Positions 57,051-64,000 of a stretch of 64,000 bases of DNA are shown in pieces (the first letter of the stretch is position 1; every line of letters starts with the position of its first letter). Origin of the DNA: Cryptomeria japonica (lineage: Eukaryota; Streptophyta; Pinopsida; Cupressales; Cupressaceae); NCBI RefSeq assembly GCF_030272615.1, contig NC_081406.1, positions 216,572,997 to 216,636,996 on the forward strand. The letters are read 5' to 3'. Made by a program: the position numbers and the translations under genes. The notes below the pieces were generated by a model. It did no database searches and was not told where the DNA came from. It was given only the letters and a program-made list of their open reading frames with translations.

Positions 57051-58539
57051 GGGGATTGACTCCTTGAAAGGTATGTTTGAAGGTGATGAAGACTTTCATG
57101 AAATCTATAAAGTTTGTTATGATTTTTTTGAGGCATACCATGTTGAATATGCTGATTACTTGATCCAAGATGGTTTTTTGTTCAAAGGACATCAATTGTG
57201 CATTCCTAGGTGTTCTATGAGAGAAAATATTATGAAAGAAAAGCATTGTGGCAGCATGAGTGGACATTTTGGGTTGGATAAAACCCTTGAACAGGTAAGA
57301 AGACATTATTTTTGGCCTAAAATGCAGGTTGATGTAAGGAGATTTGTGGAGACTTGCACCATTTGTCAAAAGGCCAAGGGCACTTCCACCAATGCTGGTT
57401 TGTATCAACCATTACCCATACCTACAAGGCCTTGGGAGAGTTGTAGTATGGATTTTGTAATGGGGCTGCTTAGGACACAAAAAGGATTTGATAGCATCTT
57501 TGTTGTTGTAGATAGGTTCAGTAAGATGGCACATTTCTTACCATGTAAATCCACTAGTGATGCAACCTATGTAGCAAATTTGTTTTTCAAAGAAATTGTA
57601 AGAATTCATGGGCTTCCTCAAGCCATTGTATCTAATAGGGATGTAAAGTTCATTGGCCATTTTTGGAGAACCTTATAGAAAAGGTTAGGAACAAATTTGA
57701 ATTTCAGTTCAGCCTACCATCCACAAACAGATGGTTAGACTAAAGATGTTAATAGGTCCTTGGGAAACCTATTAAGATGTTTGACCAAGCAATATGGAGA
57801 GAAGTGGGATGTTGTGCTTCCACAGGCTGAGTTTGCTTTCAATGATTCAGTGAATAGGAGTACAGGTAAGAGTCCTTTTCAGATTGTGTATGGTCAAAAC
57901 CTAAGAGGTATTCTTGAGTTGAGGGATCTTCCACAAGATGGGCAGGTTAGTGCTCATGGAGAGCAATTTGTTGATAGCATGAAGGAGATCCATGATCAAG
58001 TGCGGTTGGCACTCCAAAAAAGTTCTCAAAAGTAGAAGGAGATTGCTGATAAAAAGAGAAAAGATGTCCAATTTCAAGTGGATGATATGGTGTGGGTGTA
58101 ACTGAGGAAGGAAAGGTTGCCAAGGGGGAAGCACACTAAGTTACTCATGAAGAAAGTGGGTCCTTGCAAAGTGTTGAAGAAGCATGGGTTGAATGCCTAT
58201 GAGATTTCTCTTCCTCATAATCTTGGTATTTCTCCTATTTTCAATGTATGTGATCTAACACCATATAAAGGTAATGTTGTTGCAGGTATGGATTTTCAGA
58301 TTGAAGAAGTTCAAGAGGATATGGCTGCCATACCTCATCATGCACCAAAGAAACTTGAGAAAATCATTGATGAGAAAGTCATCAAGAAGACCAGAAACAA
58401 AGAGTACAAACAATACCTTGTGAAATGGGTAGGAAACCCTATTGAAGAGGCTGTATGGATGGATGAGGCAGAGATTCTAAAGCATGGTACTTCATTGGAC
58501 CAACTTATCTTATGTGGAAATGAGATCAGCCCACCCTGA
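57051..58539 (+). pseudogene. Chromovirus integrase and chromodomain
   Basis: Zinc finger HCGSMSGHFGL...CTICQKAKG at about 57243-57380. Core: SMDFVMGLL (first Asp), VSNRDVKFIGHFW (second Asp), then QTDG, a TAG (57736), and T-K in place of T-E, so the catalytic Glu codon at 57742 is Lys. TAG at 57676 fits Trp TGG. The C-terminal module is [20 protein letters not shown] and [12 protein letters not shown]. The chromodomain follows ([20 protein letters not shown], about 58393-58460), ending at 58537. The chromodomain should direct integration to modified histones. Its length and order are normal for the family. Confidence 0.93.
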
Positions 58540-58544
58540 GAGTA

Positions 58545-60156
58545 TGGTGCAGGGGCACAAGACTAAAATTAATCATTTCCTCTTCAATGGATTTCATGTT
58601 TTTGTTTCAAGGTGTTGTAAGGGATCTTAGAATCCCATGTTCATGTTTAGTTTTGATAATAAAGTCCTCATAGTCCATTTTTTGTAAGGCCTAGTGGCCT
58701 AGGGTGCTTTATAAACCCTATGGTCAACTATGGTCAAAAGGAATTAGGATGTGTGGATTTAGTGATTCAAGTGTATTTTGGTCTAATTAGGTCCAAAATA
58801 ATATGTTTAGGCTCCTAGGTCTATGTTTGAAGATAGTTTGTTGGCAAAATACAAAATTGTCAAAAATTGACAAAATGTTGTCAATATTGGTGAACAACTT
58901 TTTGAAAAGTTGTTAAAATCATTTCCTAACATTCACAACCACCTGATTTTTGTTGAAACATGTTTGGATGGATATATAATGCCTCAACAAACCAATTTTG
59001 AAGGTTGTTGGTTGGATATGGTGAAAGTTGATAATTTGAAGCAATAAAAAATTCTGTATTTTCTTGCACATTCGCTGTTATTTCAGTTGGTACAAGCTTG
59101 TACTATCTAAAAACTGGAAAATTTTTCAATGGTGAGTTATAGGGGTGAGATATCTTTCATTTGAGTCCAACTAGAGCATTGGAAGTGGATAAATAAGTGA
59201 GATATTGAAGTTTTAGTGAAGATAGCCCGTGAAAGGGCATAAACCTAGGGTTTCACTTTTCTTTTCCCTTTTCTTCCATTTTAACCATGGAAAAAATCTA
59301 AAACTTGGTTGGATGGAAGATTTGGGGTTGTAATTTAATATTTTATTTGTTTCAGACCTAGAGGAAGTGTTTGAAAAGAGCATGAATTAAAAGAAGCCAG
59401 ACATCTCTATGTGGCTGGCAATGCAAAAGTGGTAAAAAGACAGAATAGTCCCCATAACTTTTGATGGGTTGCAAACTAGAGTCTATAACCTTGGAATTGG
59501 TGTGGATTTGGATTCCCCAAGGTTCTCAAGTTGTCATTTTTCTATGGTTTCATGTATGAAGGGTACTTCCTTCATTAAGTGCCTTATTTAGCCCTTCTAG
59601 TCCTACATGAGGGTTCCTTAGAAGTAGGGTTTATTGGATGTTCCAAGACCTGCCCCTTTGGGAAAAGTGTTTTTTATAGTAGAGTATAAGGTGTGTCAAA
59701 TAAAAACTAATATTCCTTTGGATATTTTTTGATCAATGCTACAAAGTTGGTTTTGTGGGTTAGTAGGCTTATAGTGCCAAATTGGGCTTTGTTGCCTTGG
59801 AGTCTTGGGGTACCAAAACAAAGGGTTGTTTTGTATCTATTGTGGTATTTGGAACTTGTAAAACCTATTTTGAACTTTTGAAAGCCTAACAATCAATTGG
59901 GAGGAGTGGTGAGCAACTTGAGCAAGTTTTGAGCACTTTTGCCTGTGGGGTTTGATAGCCAATTTTGATAACCTTTGCATAATGTCTCAGTGTGAGTTAT
60001 GGGGATTAAAATTCATGTGTTGAGATATTGATATGATGCTCATAAAGGTGTGAGGTCTAGTTGGAGGGATTCCTAAGTGAGGGGGATTGTCACTTGTTGC
60101 AGAAAATGAGTAACTTGAAGGCATTTTCAAGTTATTTGAACCATACCTCTACATCA
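58545..60156 (+). mobile_element. Chromovirus 3' LTR (1612 bp)
   Basis: TGGTGCAGGGGCAC to CTCTACATCA, followed by ATCTA. It starts only 5 bp after the pol stop, so the polypurine tract (around GAGAGTA) overlaps the end of the coding region. Same length as the 5' copy. Confidence 0.95.
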
Positions 60157-60735
60157 ATCTATCATGGGGGAATTTGCTAACTAATATATGATAGCTTGTC
60201 CTTTAATTGTTTTTCTGTCCACATACTCAATGTCAAATTCACTCAAGATCATTACCCATTTGGCTAGTCGCTCAGTAAGTGTTGCTTTATTGAGAAGGTA
60301 TTTCAATGGATCAATCCTTGCAACCAACTTAGTCTTATGAGTTAGCATGTAATGTCATAATTTTTGCAAAGAAAAGACCATGGTGAGACATGCATGCTCA
60401 ATTGCTGTGTAGTTTAGCTCATATCCCACCAATGTGCGACTGATATAGTATATTGCCTTTTCTTTGCCCTCAGCAACTTGTTGTGCTAAGACTGCCCCCA
60501 GTGCTGTTGAAGTAGCTTATATGTATAGTAATAAAGGCTGATCTAGAACTGGTGGCATCAAAACTGGTGGATTTAGAAGATAATCTTTGAGTATCTGGAA
60601 AGCCTATTGATAGTTATCATCCCATTTGAATTTGATGTTTTTATGTAGCAAGTGTTGAAAAGGATTACACTTATCTGCAAGTTGTGCTATGAATCTTCAT
60701 ATGGACTGGAGTCTCCCTTGCAAAGATCAAAGCTA
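60157..60735 (-). pseudogene. Tat element first RNase H
   Basis: The minus strand from about 60735 gives a degraded connection domain. From about 60510 the RNase H reads TALGAVLAQQVAEGKEKAIY, YISRTLVGYELNYTAIEHAC and TKLVARIDPLKYLLNKATLT, with IEYVDRKTIKGQAI at the end. A stop within MVFSLQKL-HYML fits Trp TGG to TGA. The register is the same as RT upstream and the second RNase H downstream of the chromovirus. Confidence 0.85.
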
Positions 60736-61476
60736 ATTGATGTTTCATGGTGGTTGCGTCTCTAGGATGGCCTTGACTTTTGCTGGATCGGCTTCAATTC
60801 CTCTTTTTGACACAATGAATCCCAGGAGCTTCCCGGAGGTTACTCCAAAGACACATTTCTTGGGGTTTAATCTTACTTTATATTTTTCCAACCGATCAAA
60901 GACGACTGAAAGTATGTCCAAATGTGTATTTCTAGCTATTGATTTGCCCAAGAGGTCATCAACATAATCTTCCATAGTAACATGCATGAGATCATGAAAG
61001 ATAGTAGTCATGGCTCTTTGATATGTAGCGCCTGCATTTTTTAGCCCAAAGGGCATGACATTCCATCAAAAGGTTCCCCAAGGACAAGTAAATGCCATTT
61101 TGTGTTGATCCTCAGATGTAATTTTTACTTGATTGTAACCAGAGAATCCATCCATCAAAGATAACATCGCATGACCTGCTGTGAGATCGACGATCAAGTC
61201 AATATTTGGTAATGGAAAATCATCCTTAGGACAAGCTTTGTTGATGTCTCTGAAATCTATACATATTCTGATGCTACAATCTGGTTTACTGATAGGCACT
61301 AAGTTGGAGATCCATTCAGGATAATCAATTGGGCATGTGAATCCGACATCCAATAATTTCTCAAGTTCTGCTTTGACTAGTAATGCCACTTGTGGATGCA
61401 TCTTTCTTAATTTTTGTTGCACTGGTTTTGCCCCCGATTTAACTGTCAAATGGTGCATTACCAAACCTGGATCCAA
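60736..61476 (-). pseudogene. Tat element reverse transcriptase
   Basis: From 61476: LVMHHLTVKSGAKPVQQKLR, KMHPQVALLVKAELEKLLDV and YPEWISNLVPISKPDCSIRI set the Tat-type N-terminus. Palm: CIDFRDINKACPKDDFPLPN, LSLMDGFSGYNQVKI (Asp) and, after a TGA near 61064 that fits CGA, MPFGLKNAGATYQRAMTTIF and EDYVDDLLGKS (catalytic YVDD). It then runs KKCVFGVTSGKLLGFIVSKR. All catalytic residues are intact. It would copy element RNA to DNA. Confidence 0.92.
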
Positions 61477-62700
61477 TCAAGGCATATCAGCGTATGACCA
61501 TGCAAATTTGATTTGTCATTCCATGAAGAAACTTATGAATTTTGACCTTTCTGACTCTGTCAAAGATTGAGCCAGGAATATGTTGTGTGGAACTTCTTTT
61601 GTACCAATGTTTGTTTTGATAGTCTCCTCTACCAACATGGATGACTTTTCCTCATATGATGCTGGGAGAATGTCAAGCCTTCCATCTTCGGGTGCCTCAG
61701 AGAGGTTTTCGCCCTCAAATACATCCTTTCTTTTTACTTTTTTGGGGTCAAATAGCGCCACAGTGTGGTTTTTGCCATAAGACCCTTGGTTTGTTTTTAT
61801 TTTTACATTTTTGCAACTATAAGGCTCAACACCCTCACTGAAATATGCCATGCTATTGAGTTCTATAGTGTATCCTGCTTTATGGTCCCTAGGGGGAAGA
61901 TCATCTCGTATGCCAAGATAGTCAATAAAAGCTTCATCATTTTGGAATGTGTCAAACTATGCAGGTCCTTCATGGTCCCAGTCAATGAGTTGGTGGTGAA
62001 CAAGGGGAAGGCCTTTGATGTCCTCAAAGTTAGCAGGGTTAAGGGTGAAGATGTAGTTATATTCAGGTATGTCGAGGTAGTTATCGAGGTCATCATTAGC
62101 ACTCTCCTCATCAGTATTGATCGTGAATGAATCCAAATTATCATCACTAGTAGCGCATTCTAGGACAGGTGTTCTCATTCTATGTGATTTCAACCCAAGA
62201 CCTAGAGGAAAAGACTAAATGGGTTCCTCTAGGGTTGTTTCTTGACCAACTTTGAATTTCTTATTAAATTCCTCTTCTTCTGTTGGTTCACTTGGTTCTC
62301 TGAATGTCTTGGTGAGCTCATAGTCACTAGAGGATTTGTCTGAACCCCATTCCCATTCATTGGAGTCTGTGGAATAGCAATTCTCTTGTTGAATTTTGGC
62401 AGCTTTGATTTGTAATGCTTCTTCTATCCTTTGAGTGTGGACCTTGGAAGTCATGAAGCCAAGCCCTTTCAAGCATTCCTTTTTGAATGTCAATTCAGGT
62501 TGTAAAGGTTCAATGATGCCTTCCTTTCTTAACCCCAGAGGGCTTTTGCCATCATACCCAAATTTTTGTAGAATCTTGAACCTTTTGCCATACTTCTCAC
62601 ATGGTATACTGCTATGATCTTGTGTATCATGTTCAAGGTCTTTGTAAAGAATTTTGTATAAGTCTTCCTCTTCCAATTCACCCCATCTTTGAAAGATAGT
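61477..62700 (-). pseudogene. Tat polyprotein spacer between protease and RT, with a G-patch-like motif
   Basis: At about 62577-62450 KRFKILQKFGYDGKSPLGLR and KEGIIEPLQPE match the form of a G-patch, known in some retroviral and plant retrotransposon proteases as a nucleic-acid-binding module. Downstream is an acidic region (PEYNYIFTLNPANFEDIKGL, SMAYFSEGVEPYSCKNVKIK, ILPASYEEKSSMLVEETIKT) common in Tat elements before RT. Stops near 62212, 61957, 61514 and 61477 fit single transitions. The register is unchanged throughout. Confidence 0.75.
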
Positions 62701-63447
62701 AGGGTCCCATTTGAGTATAATGATAGATACCTGCTTATTAGGATGTGGTCTTCCATATTCTTTTGGTGAATTCATGACTTGTTTTAAGTACATGGTCTGA
62801 TTCAAAGTGTAATTACCCATGGCCTTGTCCTGGAATTTACCCTTAAGTTCACCTTGTTTTGATGTCAAAGATTTTAATGACTCAGGATCAATGTATGTAG
62901 AAGAAGGAACAACTTCATGATTACTGGGAATGATGGTCTCATTTTTGGGTCTCAAGTTATTGCAATATATGAATGGATTAGGGTCTCCATTAACTGTTAT
63001 TTCAACTCCATTGTGAGGAAACTTGATGCATTGGTGATATGTAGATGGGACTGCCCTCATTTCATGAATCCAAGGACATCCTAGCAATATGTTGTATGTG
63101 AGATCAAGATCTAGTACTTGACAAACCACATCCTTTGTAACTGGCCCAACTCGGAGAGGTAAGGTGACTGTGCCCTTGGATGAATGCTCTTCATCATCAT
63201 ATGCTTTGATGGTAATTTTGTTTGTAGAATTCACAGCTTTGTCGGAATATCCCAATTGTTTAATAGTGCTCAATGTACAAATGTTTAGACCTGCTCCTCC
63301 ATCTATTGGGACTTGTTTTATTCGATGTTTGTGTATGAAGGCTTCAATGTGTAAAGGTGCATTATGTGGTTGACTTACGGAGGCGTCATCGGCTTCTGTA
63401 AATGTAAGGGTGTGTGGAATGGAAAGGTATCCCACCATGGCTTGAAA
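62701..63447 (-). pseudogene. Tat element aspartic protease
   Basis: VGYLSIPHTLTFTEADDASV leads to the site PIDGGAGLNICTL at about 63312-63274. Tat-type proteases often have such a DGGA form instead of DSG/DTG. ITIKAYDDEEHSSKGTVTLP and YNILLGCPWIHEMRAVPSTY complete the fold. It is part of a 407-codon stretch without stop (63438-62215), the longest in the Tat copy. A TAG directly upstream (63448) fits Trp TGG. Confidence 0.85.
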
Positions 63448-64000
63448 CTAGTCCATGTTCAAATCAGTAGGAATGGCAGTGTCTCTCAAAATTTTGTCAA
63501 GAATAGCTTTATGTGCAGGGGATATGCGTAAGAGATCAAGGATGGAGATAAGCGCAGGTGTTTTCCCTAACTGTTCTACAAGGTCATATTCAGGCTTGGT
63601 TGATGAAGAAACGGTGTTTTTAGCTGGAGCACCTTGCAAAGTGAATTGACCATGATGAGTTGTGACGTTACATTCACAGGTAGGTTCGGAAGAAGATCCA
63701 ATGCCTTTTAGGACAATCTTGGGTCTCTAGGTAGAATTCTCAGGGGTTTTGTCCTTGATGATAATGGTAGAGACATAATTGTCCATCGAGATGTGATTGA
63801 TAGTTGAATCATAGTTGTAGGATGCTCTGGTATAGTTGGTCTGGTCATCTGTGGCTGTAGCTTTTCCCTTGTCATGTTTTGGGAATGGTTCCTTAAACAT
63901 TTCATGTTCTTGATTAGATGAGTGCCCTTCAATCTCAATGTCACCTCTATCAATAAGATCTTGTATGAAGTTCTTCAGTTGATGACAATTTCTTGTTTTA
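63448..64000 (-). pseudogene. Tat element gag C-terminus (continues beyond the window)
   Basis: The register continues upstream of the protease: NCHQLKNFIQDLIDRGDIEI, the sequence after the zinc-binding end of Tat Gag, then an acidic Ser/Thr-rich linker and KPEYDLVEQLGKTPALISIL, LDLLRISPAHKAILDKILRD. The rest of gag, the primer site and the 5' LTR must lie to the right, outside the window. Confidence 0.75.

Larger units (their letters stand above)
52257..60156 (+). mobile_element. Complete Ty3/gypsy chromovirus inserted in the Tat element
   Basis: LTRs of 1612 bp each, TG...CA termini and a perfect 5-bp duplication ATCTA (52252-52256 and 60157-60161). The order is 5' LTR, initiator-Met primer site, gag, protease, RT, RNase H, integrase, chromodomain, 3' LTR. 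Removing element plus one duplication (7905 bp) restores the Tat polyprotein frame. The LTRs differ only at scattered positions and have the same length, so this is among the youngest insertions here. It is nevertheless inactive. Confidence 0.97.

Overview
This window is repetitive seed-plant nuclear DNA. It contains no recognisable single-copy cellular gene, rRNA, tRNA or CRISPR array. Every coding stretch I recognise belongs to a retrotransposon lineage known from plants: Ty1/copia elements primed by initiator-Met tRNA, Ty3/gypsy chromoviruses with a C-terminal chromodomain, and a Tat-type Ty3/gypsy element with two RNase H domains. The density, age and nesting of the elements suggest a large, slowly purged genome. 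A conifer (Cupressaceae-like) is my inference from general familiarity, not something the sequence proves.

Layout. 1-4255: remnants of a minus-strand copia (A) and, to its right, the 3' end of a minus-strand chromovirus. 4641-6868: a decayed plus-strand RNase H fragment and possible LINE tail. 8905-9790: an array of GGGATAAG motifs in both orientations. 10189-13931: a 3.7 kb non-coding LTR-like insertion. 14030-33916: an unrecognised plus-strand gag-like ORF ('element X') cut into five pieces by an unclassified 1.5 kb insertion, copia B (17418-23361), copia C (24734-32143, minus) and a solo LTR (32460-33308). For copia B and the solo LTR, removing the element plus one 5-bp target duplication restores X's reading frame exactly. 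For copia C, which has no surviving left duplication, a direct join restores it. 33963-39250: a putative 3' LTR of X, a second LTR-like block with a 46-bp tandem repeat, and sequence with little signal.

40031 to beyond 64000: a very large minus-strand Tat element. Its gag, protease, reverse transcriptase, RNase H, second RNase H and integrase stay in one frame register from the right window edge to 50440. A complete chromovirus (52257-60156, duplication ATCTA) is inserted in the middle. Between integrase and the polypurine tract/3' LTR (40046/40031), the Tat element carries an antisense plant-mobile-domain (PMD) gene with a two-exon model. That gene is itself interrupted by a gag-protease-only gypsy element with 1.6 kb LTRs (42726-48042).

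The most unusual signal is in the predicted 924-bp intron of the PMD gene. It holds a degenerate ~20-bp array (40559-40810) followed by a dispersed array of 25-nt units (41020-41334). The arms of each unit differ between units but stay complementary within a unit: four different 5-bp stems around one conserved 15-nt middle. This covariation points to selection, or descent, as hairpins.

Nonsense positions are mostly explained by single C-to-T changes (CAG to TAG, CAA to TAA, CGA to TGA) or G-to-A changes, as expected from long silencing by DNA methylation.
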